From contig CAJVPP010000469.1 of NCBI GenBank assembly GCA_910592005.1, positions 1 through 31,737 on the forward strand: DNA of 31,737 nucleotides. Reading direction: 5' to 3'. Shown here piece by piece: positions 10,477-22,924 of this stretch. A model generated the notes under the pieces. The model worked only from the letters and a program-made list of their open reading frames with translations. It did no database searches and had not been told where the DNA came from. The stretch is from Funneliformis mosseae (Eukaryota; Glomeromycota; Glomeromycetes; Glomerales; Glomeraceae). Numbering within the stretch: position 1 is the first letter of the stretch; every line of letters starts with the position of its first letter. The position numbers and the translations under genes were made by a program.

Positions 10477-13400
10477 TTATTTCTTAACCTTTGAAACTTT
10501 AGTTGTTGATGCCTTCTTAGGTTTATCTTTGCTCGCAGCAGTTGGTTTACGAGCGGGAGTTTTTGATGTCGCTGATTTAGTTGTTGAAGTTGTTTTCTTC
10601 TCGCGTTTTTCTGTTGCTGCAGCTTCCATCTCTTTGATGAGTGATTTTGATTTTCTACGATTCTTTGTGCATCCGGTTTCATCTATAAGATGTGCTTTCC
10701 AACCGGCTTCAGTCGCAGGCTTAACAACTGTCTTACAAAGAGGGCAGCGAACGATATCTTGTCGTATTGCCATACAAGACTGTTTTGCCATGTGTTCAAG
10801 GAAATCATCAGCTTCAATGACTTCGCGACATCGAGGACATTGTTTAACAAATTTACTCTTGTCACAATCGTTTAACATATGATCATCTAGAGTAGAAATC
10901 TCGAGAATCTATAAAATAAATGATGGTATTTAGTTAATCAGTTAGGTTAACAAATTCATAACCTCTACACTTACAATGTTGCACAAACGACAATTGGTCA
11001 ATACTGGACAATCATTCCAATAATGTGTAACCAAGTTTTCCTCTGTATACCTTTCATCGTGTTCATCACAGAAAATACAGCATCTAAATAATAATTAGAT
11101 TAGAATAGACCGTTATCAATGATAGGTAAAATGAATTTAGTAAAGGTTTGTCTTACCTATCACTCTTTGATTCATCAGGCTCATCAGTTAAGGGCTCGGA
11201 AGTTAATTTGCTTGGTACTGTTGAAGGGTCTAAGGAAATGATAATAAAATAAGTACAACAAACTTATTAAATTAAATGTTATTTACATATATGTAAATCC
11301 ATACTTGAATTATTAGCAGAGGGTTTTCTTGCACTTTTTGATGTTGATTTTGCATCATCTGTTGATCCTCTTCGAGCTACGGGTTTAGCAGCGACCGATT
11401 TTGATGAGGAAGTTTTCTTACTAGGAGCGGCTTTACCATCATCTTTTGATTTCTTTGCTGGAGCAGCTTTACTAGGAGCTGTCGATTTACTTCCACGAGA
11501 AACTGGAGTTTTCTTGCTGGCAGCAGTAGCCTTGCCTCTTGGAACGGAAGGAGTTTGGCCACGACTTGGTTGTCCTCTACTTTCAGCTTCGGCTTGAAGT
11601 AATAGTTGTTCCTCTAATTCTGCTGCTTCTGCTGCTTCAATTTCCGCAACTAATTGAGCTTCCAATTCCAATTCCTCTAATTCATCTAATTCATCTTGGA
11701 AATGTGCTTTCGTAGTATTAGCGAGATAATTATCATATTCATCCTTAATAATGTGATTTGTAGTATTCATCCTGAACCGTAATTCCATCAATTGCTGTTC
11801 TAGTCGATTAACTGTTCCGCGTTTCGCCAAGGGTTTTTGAAGCAACACTTCGTCAACATCATAATTCTTCAATGCGGCCTTTTCTTCTTCTGTCAAACCT
11901 TTAGGTTTATGTTTGGGTGAAGGTGGGGGGGAAGGAACTTCACCTATTAAATATAAAAAATAATTCATTCATTATCATCATATAAATGGTTAGATAAGAT
12001 TAGATGAACACTATCTATCCTACTTTACCTGCTACTTTGCCTGTCGTTGTTTCCCATTCGGCCACAAGGTTCCAAATATTTTCTAATAATGACGTTTCGA
12101 CCTCCGCAACATATGATTCAACATTCTGTTTACCAATGCGTTTAACGATTTCAACCACAAGCTTTACTGCTCCATCGCGTACATCATCGTGATGATTGTT
12201 TAAATAAGATATTGATACTTCCATAAGAGCCTGATCAAACACAGAAGTATGTAAATAAACATTAATCCATTTTTTTTTTTAAAAAAAAAAATAAATAAAT
12301 AAATACTAACGTCAAGACTTAGTTTGTTATCTTTATCAAATTTTAATTTTGGAATTCTGACAACCCCAAATTCTTCAACCAATCTAGTTATTAACTCGAC
12401 AGTGGGCTTTGCTCGTTTCAACGGTTGAGATGGTGTCTTTGCAGGCTTAAGGACTAATGATAAAACTGATTGAGTCGGTGTCTTATAAGTCTTGGCTAAT
12501 AGGATAAACAGATCAATGGAACTTCGTTTTACGCGATCATTGGTATCTGCTGTCTTGCCGAACAATAGCTCATAGCTCTTTTCAACCGATTTCCATGTTG
12601 AACTATTGGGAATTTGGTGGTGAACACAAAATTCTATAATGATAAATTAATTAAATGTTACTCAAAGATAAATTACATATATATATATATAGATTTTTTA
12701 AAAAAAAGGCAATAAAACTTACTGATTAATTTTTCCCAGAGAGTCAAAACTTGTAATGTGTACTCTTCTCTGTTATCATTTAAGGCCTCTTGTAAAACTT
12801 GATAAGTGGCTTTGACTAATAAAAGCTAATAGGAGATCATTTAAAATATTAACTATTGTATAATCATATTATGAAATATCAAAGTAATATCACAACTTAC
12901 TTTATCGATACCATCAACATTCAAACCATTACCATCAACGATATCGATCCTCTTTGTAACATGAACTATGGCTGAATCCCTTAAAAAATATTTACTAGAC
13001 AATATACATGCAATAATATCATCTCCATAAAATGGGATTGATAAATGAAAAGCAGATCTAGCTAATTTAGAGAGTGGTTCGGGTTCATTTTCAGGTAATT
13101 CATGTGGTGGTGGATGTGTCATGGCTACTGCATTTGAGGGATCTAATAAAGATTTATCATCTACGAACGGTGTCCAAGGCAAAGGGGTCGTTGAATGAGT
13201 AGGTGTAGTAGGTCTCGTGAGTTCTTGCTGTTGTTCATACGTGTAATTGTTATAATTGTTACCTCCTAAATATCGGTTTAATGATGCATCACTACTCCTC
13301 CGACTTAACATTGGTTCTGGAGCTCGTGCACCAGAACGATCTATTGACGCATTGCTGTTTGTTCGACTTTTTGGAATGTGTGCAGAAGTGGCAAATAAAT

Positions 13401-16400
13401 GGTCTTGTTTGAAATGGTGTTCATTCTCAGAAAGTACACCAGTTACGTGGTTGGTTTGTTGATTTTCTAGGACATCATTCTATTTGAATATATAAATATA
13501 TAGATATATATAAAAAAAAAAATTTACAAAACATCAATTACTACTATACTATACTATGTCTTTATAAATACATAAATATATAAATACTACAACTACTAAT
13601 TTATACACTATTTATCATAATTTACAGTAAACAATAGATAAATACAAGAAAAAAAGACAAATTTTTTAACACTATTTAAATACATTTGAGCTTGACCAAT
13701 AATAAGGTGGAAAAGCTCTTCTCTATAAGTTTATATACTAAAGGCTACACTCTTCAAAAATCATCCGAATAACGTATACAAAAGCCCTTGCCAGCAGGGA
13801 TATGTAAACAGATTTTTGCACCAGTCAAATATCCGTGTTAATCCGAAGAATTCATGAGAGTTCACTTCCTTTTGAAATTTTATATCTACATCACTTAATC
13901 CTCGAGGCTAACGTGTTCGATATTCGCCAGCGAATAGAATCTGGGACTCACCTCAATTTCTTCAGCTAATCCGATAATATCTTGTAATGATGGATCATAT
14001 CTGATCACCTCTCCTGAATCATCCAAATCTATACCTTCATCGGATAGAGCGTTACGGATCCCTAACCTAATGGATTCGACTTCACGCTAACGTTACAGTA
14101 AAGAATGAAATATTAAAGGTTTAATATACCGAAATAAATATAAATATTTCAAAATATATATATATATATATATATAAACATAAATTGAATAACTACCTTA
14201 TAATTCTCGGCATTGTCAAAATCTTCATCTTCAACGGACTGCTTTTTCATTACTTCGAGGTTGCATACGTCTTTGGCAGCCTTGAAATTAATGGATTTGT
14301 ATTAGATTAATCATAAAACGAAAAGCAACCATTTCATTTTTTTATTAAATTTTTACCTTCTTGATCATTTCAGAAAAAACTTTCAAAACTTTAGCCAAGT
14401 GAAAATCTTCAACTATAAGAAAAAAAAATTTTTTTTTCGAAAATTTAATTAACGACCAAATCATCTTAAAACAACGCCAAATAAAAAAAAAACATGCCTT
14501 TAACCGCGTTTTGTTTTGCTCTTCCAAACGCAGCTAACAATTTTTCCGTTTCCTCGCCATTTATCAAGAAATCATTGGCGGTTACCGGGTTATACTTGTT
14601 CGTTTTTGCGTCATTGTTAGTGTCATTGGGCAACGGGTTGGTAGTAGTGGAACTGCTAATATTCGCCGCTGATAATAATGAGTTGGGAAGAATAGAATAT
14701 AGTGATGTGAAATTACTTTGATCATTTGGATTATTATTAATCATCCTATCTTGGATGAATGGGACGATACATGTCTCGGGCGATGCTACACGTGACAGAC
14801 CTTCGTCAGCATGCTAAGAAAAGACAAAATAAAGTTAATATGATAAAGGTTGGTAAAAAAAGTTATTAATTGAAAATACAATCACGTACCTCGATAGGGA
14901 TTTTTTGACTTTCACCTGCAAGTAAGTGATCAGCTGGTTCTCCCATAACGGTTATCCCAACTATACCGACCTATAATGAAGATATTAAATCATTATTTAT
15001 TTTATTTTTATTTTTTGTAATTTCATTACAATTCAACATTCAGCATTAAGTACCTGATTGTACTGATTTAAATGATTTGCATAACAACGACGCGCAACTA
15101 ATCTTATATATTCGCCTTCAGTATCAAGGCGAACTGATTTTAATTCTCGAACTTTATAATTAGCTCGCTCGTTGTTATCGAGAGCGCAATATCTATAAAA
15201 TTTAAATATGAAAATTAAAAACAAAAACAAATTATTTACTATATTATGATATAGTATAAGGAGCATACCCTAATCGTCGAAATAGTATATAAGGTTCACT
15301 ATTCGGCCGAATTATATCATAATCATTTTCTTCGGACGACGATGATGATTCTTCTTCCGGATCTAACCCGTCATTTTCAATAACCTTTGTAAGTTTGTCC
15401 CAAGATAATGTCTTTTGTTCATCAATGTTACTTCCAGTATTAGTATTAACGCCTACTATTTCTTTCCTTCGCTGTATAGTCCCGACATATATTTCTAATT
15501 TTGTTGCGATCTTATAATGATGTGATAATATCTGCAATTTTCGAATTCGGGCTGATCCACATGATACTTGTAATATTATTTCTTGTGGGTATTTACAAAG
15601 TCTTTAATATATTATTATAGATCAAGTTGATAAGTATAAGGGGATAAAGGAAAGTAAGTATAAAGATGGTAAAGTTATAGATCACGTGATTCGATCAAAG
15701 TAGTTACGCCTCTGTGTTGCACAGATCAAATCCCACAATTTTCAGAAAATATTTAAATTAATAAATAATTGTAAATTAAAAAATATTCACCTTGCCGATT
15801 GCCATCCCTTGCCATGTTTAATTTCTCCTCCAGGTGAACTTTTGTCTTTTGGCAAAAGTTGATGTGGCGGATAATTATCATCCCAAGTGGATGCATGTAT
15901 AACTTCGTATTCCAAATGATTTAAGGGCATTGTCGCTTGTGAGGGTGCGGTAATTTGTAATAAGGAATCCAGTTTGTCGTTGTCGTCGAGAGCAACGTAA
16001 GTTAACGAAGGTGAAGATGGTTCTTTTGTCTTTTGACAGTCGGTTTTGACTTCAATGTTTGTAGTGTTATTTAAAATGTCTGCAAGTTCAAGCGTCGCGT
16101 CTTCGATATTAGGTGGCGATTCTTTAATATCGTCTTCTGTAACACTACTAGTATTTTCAGTTAATTTATTATTTACACCTTTCTCCTCTTCTTGTTCGTT
16201 GGCTGGATTGACAACACACTCTAATGCTACTTCCTTCGATAAAGGAGTTTCTTCAATGACAAGAGGGGTTATAGTAGGGTTGATATTCTTATTCTCTTGC
16301 GTCTCTGTCTCTACTGTGGTATCAACAAAAGTTTCCTCAATTACAAAATCAGTTGTATCAGAAGGTGATGATGGTTCGTATTCTTGAGACAGTTGATCTT

Positions 16401-16461
16401 CCTTATCTGGAGATATTTGCGGTGAAAGCGGAACACCACTAATCTGTTGTTGTTCAATCAT
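10477..16461 (-). CDS. CEP104: CEP104/FAP256-like microtubule plus-end and ciliary-tip protein (16 exons)
   Basis: Exons: 16461-15791, 15601-15269, 15192-15054, 14970-14890, 14813-14498, 14412-14357, 14280-14197, 14086-13952, 13479-12901, 12825-12723, 12633-12311, 12230-12029, 11943-11305, 11229-11157, 11083-10975, 10908-10477. These sum to 4275 nt, 1424 residues. The order matches animal CEP104: an N-terminal jelly-roll (about residues 180-370; KYPQEIILQ, RIRKLQILSHHYKIATKLE, ELKSVRLD), coiled coil (about 490-575), TOG-type helical repeats (about 690-1007), and a Cys/His zinc-finger array (about 1245-1365; IFCDEH, HYWNDC, CRLC, CPRC, CPLC, GWKAHL..GCTKN). Then comes a basic Ser/Lys/Pro tail. 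CEP104 binds tubulin and EB1 at microtubule plus ends and ciliary tips. The first 180 residues are an acidic, low-complexity extension beyond the animal protein (about 925 residues). Intron 5 has a GC donor. Family assignment is firm; a role in a fungus is inferred. Confidence 0.93.
13480..13951 (-). other. CEP104 intron 8 (472 bases, longest in the gene)
   Basis: This GT-AG intron is visibly richer in G+C at its 5' part (13680-13951) than other introns. It contains a perfect 7-2-7 inverted repeat at 13921-13936 (TATTCGC, CA, GCGAATA), fifteen bases from the splice donor. No additional in-frame exon was found. Confidence 0.6.
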
Positions 16462-18061
16462 AATTTAAAAGTCGAGCAAGTAAAAGAAAAAAGAAAGAAA
16501 TGTTAAGTTTTTAAATGAAATGAATTTGAATGTTTCTTTTGAGCTAGAACTAGTTTTTGAAATAAAAAAGTCCAAATTATATATCACTGATGAAAAATTT
16601 TTATTTTTTTTTTTTTTGTTTGTTTGTGTTATCGGACCCAGTCTCCAGTCACCTCTATATATAATAGATTTTTTTTTTCAATATCAATCTCTTCTTCGAG
16701 AAATTAAACTTTTTTTTTTTTAGATTAAAAAAAGTTATCATCATCATAAAAAGTTGTAGGCACGTGCAATGATCCAAAACTTAATCCAAGAGTTTCCCAA
16801 ATCAATCTTATTATTTTGGCATGGCATGGGCTGAGATTGAGCATACAGCTTTCTTGTGATACTCTTGTGAATTAACATAAATATATCGAAAAGAGAGAAA
16901 GAAAAATATGCAAAGAAAAAATATATGCAAAGAAAAAAAAGATCTTACGCAGATGACCAAAATCGGCAATAATCAAACCAAAATGAAAAGTAAAAGAACA
17001 TAAAAAAAGAAATAAGGTTTGAAAAAAAAATATGTACGGATGAAACCTTACCTGTGAAAATAGTTTTGAAGGGTGATTGAACGGATACTATTAAAAATGA
17101 TTTATATGCAGGTCTTTCGAAGTTGGGATGTGAAGTTAGGGTGTGACCGTCTAAAATAATCGATTTTTTTTTTTAAAGGGAAAAAAAAAAAAATTTCAAA
17201 GATTTAAAAGGTTTGTATATTATTATTATAAAAAAAAAAAGAGATAAAATGATAAGGGGGAAAAAGAAAGAAGTATATATTATATGAGATAAATTTACAT
17301 AAATTAAAATAAATTTTTTTTCTCTTTTTTTTTTTTCTTTTTCTAATAAGTATTATTAATATGGAAAAAAATTACTAAAATTACTTTTTTTAAAGCTGCA
17401 TCGAGGAAAGAAAAGGTGATATAGATAGATAGATATATATAAAATATTATTATTATTAGGCTTATTGTTAAAAGAGGGAAAGTTTAAAAGGAGGAGAGAT
17501 AATAAAAATAAAAAATAAATGGGTTGAGAAAGTCAAAACAAAAAAAGTATAGTTCACAGCAAGTTTGCCTAACTATAAACTCAAATAAATAATGAGAGAA
17601 CGAAATGACAATCTCTAAAAAGTGAAGGGAAGAGAGTAAAGGAGGTGAAAAGGAAAAAAAATTGACACCAATAAGCAACCACACCACCTTTTTGTTGCCG
17701 TTGTTTTTTTTGGTCAGATTTTTTTTTTATTATTATAATCTCCTTTAAGTTTTGTATACTAATTACTATAATAAATTTTTTGGAGGGATTGATGCAATGA
17801 TGATTATGAACCAGATACACAGAAAATGTCAGACGAAACACAAATATAATGTTTGCCCGAGCAGTTTTTTTTTTTTTTGTAACATCAATTCATGATTGGT
17901 CTTTGTAATTATCGGACATTAAAGTAATACTTAACGTGGCAATTGGAAATAAAATATATGTATTTTGTAATGAAATTTATGTACGATCATATTATATTGT
18001 GTTACTAACCTCTATACTAAAAATAAATTTTATTTTATACTCACTTTACTTATTTTAATTT
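16462..18061. other. 5' flank of CEP104, no gene seen
   Basis: The stretch consists of A/T homopolymers, purine-rich runs and short simple repeats (for example GATAGATAGATA near 17421). Open stretches on the minus strand here are Phe/Ser/Leu low complexity and look spurious. The region presumably holds the CEP104 promoter and leader, but no specific core element stands out. Confidence 0.5.
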
Positions 18062-18217
18062 ATGGCGGAGGATCAAGTTATCGAAAAGAAAAAATTTGCC
18101 AGAAAACCAGCTGGATTAGTTAGGTCGAAACAAAAGGAAAGATACCTTACTTTGGTTATTCTATTCTTTTTTAAACGATTTGCTTCGGGTACAACCAGAA
18201 ACGTTGAGCATATATAG
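18062..18217 (+). CDS. small unrecognised ORF, 51 residues
   Basis: An ATG (ATGGCGGAGG context) opens 51 codons ending at TAG 18215-18217. The peptide has an acidic start, a basic middle (EKKKFARKP, RSKQKER) and a short hydrophobic segment (LTLVILFF) followed by a basic tail, so it could be a small membrane-associated protein. No homologous family is recognised. It stands alone with no intron or neighbour to support it. It could also be a first exon or chance. Confidence 0.25.
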   Translation: MAEDQVIEKKKFARKPAGLVRSKQKERYLTLVILFFFKRFASGTTRNVEHI

Positions 18218-20092
18218 ATAACAAGGTAGGGGGGGAGGGGGGAACTTGAAGGAAGAAACTTGGAAGGAAAAAAAAAGAAAAGGGAAAAAAAGGAAAAGAT
18301 GAATAAAAAGATGAGACCATTTATTTATAATCTTTTTAGTTCAAAATATACAAAATTAAAATACCTATCAAATATAAAATCTAGAAACACGACATCTTCA
18401 ATACCTTGCAAAATATAAGCACAATACTCTTTAGAATACATCATTGTGATCTGAAATGAATAAGGGGTATAACATCGGCGCAGAATGAAACTCGAGTTAA
18501 GATGACTTTATTGGAAATGACCTCGTTACAAATAAGCCCATATTTGGAGTTTATTGACAACTTTAAATTAGGTCTAAACTCAAATTTGAAAGGAAAGTTG
18601 ATCATTTGATGAGTATTCCTTTTCCTATCTTTAGGAATTTAACCATGTTTTATGAGAGTGTGGATATCTGGTTATAAAGCAGGATTTTAAAAAACTTTTA
18701 AATGTTGACTCACCTTCCACAGCCGGAAATCAACAAAAATTTACCAAAATGATTGTCAATGATTGGTATTCTTCAAATCTAATTCTAATGAATTAACGGC
18801 GACTTCCGCGCGCGCGTAATTTTTGATATGTGGATTATAAGGCGCAACATTTCTTTGCTAATTTTAATCCTTTGCTGTATTTTGATGTGATACAACAAAA
18901 AACAACAAAAAGCTACCCCAGATAAATTAATTTAATTAATGAAATTAACGGGCAGGAGAAGATCTTTTCACCTCGGCTTTTTCTGATGAATATAGCATAA
19001 AATGTTGTGGCATGACATAAATAATACTTGACATCATTTTATCGAATTATATTATTGAAAATCATTTTGTTGAAAATCAAATGATCACAACATTATCAAA
19101 TGGAAAAACATTGAGCTGTCAGGTTATAACAGGTGTGATGGCTATGCTATTGCGTCACCTCGTTCAAATTTCTTAACTTGTTAAAAATCGTCGCTCTTTG
19201 CCTAAATTTATTTCGCGATTGTTATCTTTTCCTATTGTCCTTTTTTTTCATCCCTCCTGAATAATTTTCGAACAAAAAGTTTTCGTATTCTTCTAAAGTC
19301 TTTTTCGAAATATTGTTCAAAATGTCAAAAGTATCAAGCAAAGTTGTGCATATTACATTTATTCATCACATTCTTTTTTTATCATATAACAAAGTATTAT
19401 GCGCAATACACATGTAAATAGCTCTGAATGTTGGTGTGTTTTCGTTAATTTTCTTTGTCTAATTAATTGTGAAATCAATAATTTCTTTTCTTCATTTTTT
19501 GCTTATCTTTTCTTTATCCTTTTTTTTTTTTTTTTTTTTTTGTATGATAAAGATGTAATGAAACAGGTTTTATTTTATTTGGTGCTTGTCCTTCTTTGTT
19601 AACTAATAAGATTATAAAGAATTATTCAAATGTTTATTGTAAGATTGAAAGATTGTAAATAATACAAAGTTAAATCAATTGTTACTTATTAAAATAAAAA
19701 AGTTGTTTAGTAACGCGTAAAAAAAAAAAAATCCTCCCATACAATCGCGAGGAATTTTGATTCTCTTACCGATTATGGTGATTGTTATAGTTTTAAAATG
19801 CAATCTTTCCACTATACAACTTAGTGAAAATGTATGGTCGTTCGAATTCTCATACGCTAAATCTTTATTCCCGTTAATCTATTCTCGATCCAATGTGCTT
19901 CCACTGCTTTTCTTCTTAATATTGTCCCTTTGAATGGCGACTGCGCTTCTTTTCTGTTCACGTGAAGTATCATTGTTTCTCGATTATTACCTAAATGGTT
20001 AATCGATTTGTTAGATGATCTAGATATAGATATAGATCATTTCAGATCTAACGTTGAAATTTGGTCGCTCGAATTCTTTCCAAGATCATCAG
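18218..20092. other. intergenic region and LYS9 upstream flank
   Basis: A somewhat less AT-rich block lies at 18440-18850, including a (CG)5 run at 18807-18816 and TGACTCA near 18710. Short minus-strand open stretches with splice-like ends occur here but do not form a convincing gene. A plus-strand open stretch at 19399-19602 is Phe/Leu low complexity and likely spurious. The last 350 bases are the LYS9 promoter and leader. Confidence 0.5.
20015..20040. promoter_or_regulatory. dyad-symmetric site in the LYS9 leader
   Basis: ATGATCTA (20015-20022) is followed ten bases later by TAGATCAT (20033-20040), its exact reverse complement. The site lies 53 bases before the LYS9 ATG. It could be an operator-like protein site or a small RNA hairpin; function is unknown. 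Confidence 0.35.
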
Positions 20093-22563
20093 ATGGCCGC
20101 AGAGAGGTAAGAATTTTTTTTTTTTCAAGTCAAACCTTTTTAATTTGAAATATTCGAATATATTTATTTACTTTCTTTTCTCATAGGAAAATTTTGTTAC
20201 TTGGTTCCGGATTCGTTGCTGGTCCAACAGCAGAGTATATTTTACGGAGACCTGAAAATAAGTTGACTATCGGTATGAATGTAATTTTGGTTCATTGAGA
20301 GGTTATCGTTTGAATTTCGAATATCGAAATCATTTGATTATCATCTAAAAATAGTAGATCGTGTTTGTTGTTTACTTGTCTACACAAAATAATTAAGCCA
20401 AATAGAGTTCTTAATGGATTTGAACTGAATGTATGGGCAAAACAAAAAGTTATTGTAAAACAAAAAAAAAAAAAACAAACAAAGCAAACAAAAAATTTTG
20501 CTGAAAGTTAGTATAGATGCTTACCGTCAAGAATATAACTAATTATATTTTAGTGGTATTTCAAAATATAATTTCGGCAATTAATAAAATTAGTTTCGTC
20601 TAAAAAATTTAAGTTTTGTTCAATCTCGGCTTCGTCAGTTTTAAAGTAGTAGTTCCGGCAAGCATCATTACTGAAATGATTTTCGATATTTGAAATGATC
20701 TTCGATTTTATTTATCTTATTTTCAATCGGAAACCCTAAGGTCACTAACAATTTGAATTATTGAATTTAGCTTGTAGGCGCATTACAGCTGCGGAAAGCT
20801 TCGCCAAGCAATTCTCTCGCGCCACTCCAATATCACTAGACGTTACTAACGAAAAAGCTCTTGATGAAGTAGTTTCATGCCATGATTTAGTTATTAGGTG
20901 AAATTTATCTTCATATATTGGGGGTGTAGGCCGAATTTAGTTACGACCTAACGAAAACACAATTCGTTCTATCGAAATAAGATTTCGGAAATTTCGTTAC
21001 AAAGTCAGATCCATCAAATTTTAAAAATCTAGATTAAAGATTTTACATGGATCGAACGTCCTTTATGTATATAACATTATTAACCTTTTTTAATTTTACT
21101 CTTAGCTTGATCCCATATACATCTCATCCATTAGTTATCAAATCTGCAATCAAGTTCAAGAAACACGTGGTCACAACTAGTTATGTCTCTCCTGCTATGA
21201 AAGAATTCGATGCTGCGTAAGATCCTCTTTATAGATGAACCTTTTATTTTCTTATTTTTTTTTTTATTTTAAAATCGATAAATATTGTGTAGTGCTAAAG
21301 AGAATGATGTGACCATTATGAACGAAATTGGTCTTGATCCTGGTAATTATAATAAATGGATAATGTGGTTTCAATCCCTAAAATTCTTCATTGACTTTTT
21401 TTTTCGTACTTTCAAGGTATTGACCATCTATACGCGTTGAAAACTATAAATGAGGTTCACGCGGCTGGTGGCAAGGCAAGCGTTTAACTAAATATGTGTT
21501 ACTTTTAAAAATCGGTATTTTTAATTTAACTTTAACGTTCCTTTTAGATCATATCCTTCATTTCCTATTGTGGTGGTTTACCCGCTCCGGAATGCTCAAA
21601 CAATCCTCTTGGATATAAATTTAGTTGGTCTTCTCGTGGTGTTTTACTGGCATTACGAAACTCTGCAAAATTTTACCAAGACGGGAAGGTGAATGACAAA
21701 AAGTAATTGTTATTTCATCAAATATTTGATTCATATTGGTTAACAAATTCAATCTTGTAGGTTGTTGAGATCCCCGGAAGTGAATTGATGTCATCTGCCA
21801 AACCATATCTTATTTATCCGGCCTTCGCATTTCTAGCATACCCTAATCGTGATTCTACATCTTTTAAGGATTTCTATAAGATTCCGGAGGCTCAAACTGT
21901 TATCCGTGGTACGCTGAGATATCAAGGGTTCACGGATTTTGTTAAAGTTTTAGTTGAGATTGGTTTGTTGGATGATACAGAACAAAATTATTTGCGAATC
22001 GATTCACCGGATATCACTTGGGTTAGTAAACAATTTGTTTTCTTCATGATTACTGGATTTATTTATTTATTCATTTTTTTTTTTCGCAGAGAGATCTTTT
22101 GGCCAAAGTACTTTGTATATCAAGCAATGCGGAAGCGTAATTAATCCAACTTTAAGATATATTTGCTCTTTATCAACCCATCAAACATTTTTATAACGGG
22201 AAAAAAAAATAATTTTTTTAAAATTATAATTATTAGTGACCTTGGGAAAGCTATTATTGCAAAGAGTGAAATAAGTGGAGAAGAGATTGAAAGGATTCTT
22301 AAAGGATTCAAATGGCTAGGACTGTTCTCAGATAATCCAGTTATTCGTCGCGGTACATTACTTGATACTTTATGTGCCACGTTGGAAGAGAAGATGCAGT
22401 ATGAACAAGGAGAACGTGATATGGTTATTCTTCAGCATAAATTTGAAGTTGAATTAAAGGATGGAACAAGAGTATGTATTTTATTAAGATTATTTTTAAA
22501 AAAAAACAAAAAAAAAAAAAAAAAAGATGAAATTTTATTTATTCATTTATTTATATATCGAAT

Positions 22564-22598
<35 letters not shown>

Positions 22599-22924
22599 CT
22601 GCTTAGGAAACTTGGACATCCACATTATTGGAATATGGAAAACCACAAGGTCCATCTGCAATGGCAACCACAGTCGGAATTCCATGCGGTATCGCTGTTC
22701 AATTGATATTGGATGGTAATTAGATTACTTTTATTATTTTTAACTTTTAATTCTTACGCGTTCAGTTATTTTATATTCATATTAATATAATTATTTTTTT
22801 AAAAATTTTAATAGGTAAAATTAAAAAGAGGGGTGTTTTTGCGCCATATACACCAGAAATAAATAATCCTCTAATTGCGGAATTAGAGAAAGAAATGATT
22901 AAAGTTAAAGAAGAAAAGTTATAA
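20093..22924 (+). CDS. LYS9: saccharopine reductase (glutamate-forming saccharopine dehydrogenase), 12 exons
   Basis: The enzyme condenses alpha-aminoadipate semialdehyde with glutamate to saccharopine using NADPH, the penultimate step of fungal lysine synthesis. Exons: 20093-20106, 20187-20272, 20771-20897, 21106-21216, 21293-21342, 21417-21475, 21548-21688, 21761-22021, 22090-22136, 22237-22471, 22607-22715, 22815-22924. These total 1350 nt and encode 449 residues; yeast Lys9 has 446. The N-terminal Rossmann motif is [10 protein letters not shown] (residues 9-18). Family blocks follow: [85 protein letters not shown] and [12 protein letters not shown]. There are no stops or missing blocks, so the gene is probably functional. 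The first exon is only 14 nt. Intron 6 uses a GC donor (AAG then GCAAGC). No neighbouring lysine gene is present. Confidence 0.98.
22567..22595 (+). repeat. (TC)n microsatellite in LYS9 intron 10
   Basis: About fourteen TC repeats end eleven bases before the splice acceptor at 22606, so they double as the polypyrimidine tract of the intron. A long A run lies upstream in the same intron. Confidence 0.9.

Noticed and set aside
17484..17841. Minus-strand ORFs with strings of Phe, Ser and Lys
   Set aside because: Simple-sequence translation in the CEP104 upstream flank without motif or splice support.
18325..18680. Minus-strand short open stretches with splice-like borders, one starting MVKFLKIGK, reminiscent of the start of ribosomal protein L27
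   Set aside because: The match is limited to the first residues, a stop follows at once, and no later L27 block (such as the GRxAGKK region) is present nearby. Likely chance.
19399..19602. 67-codon plus-strand ORF
   Set aside because: Mostly Phe/Leu/Cys from T-rich sequence, with no domain or conserved context; looks like a low-complexity artefact.
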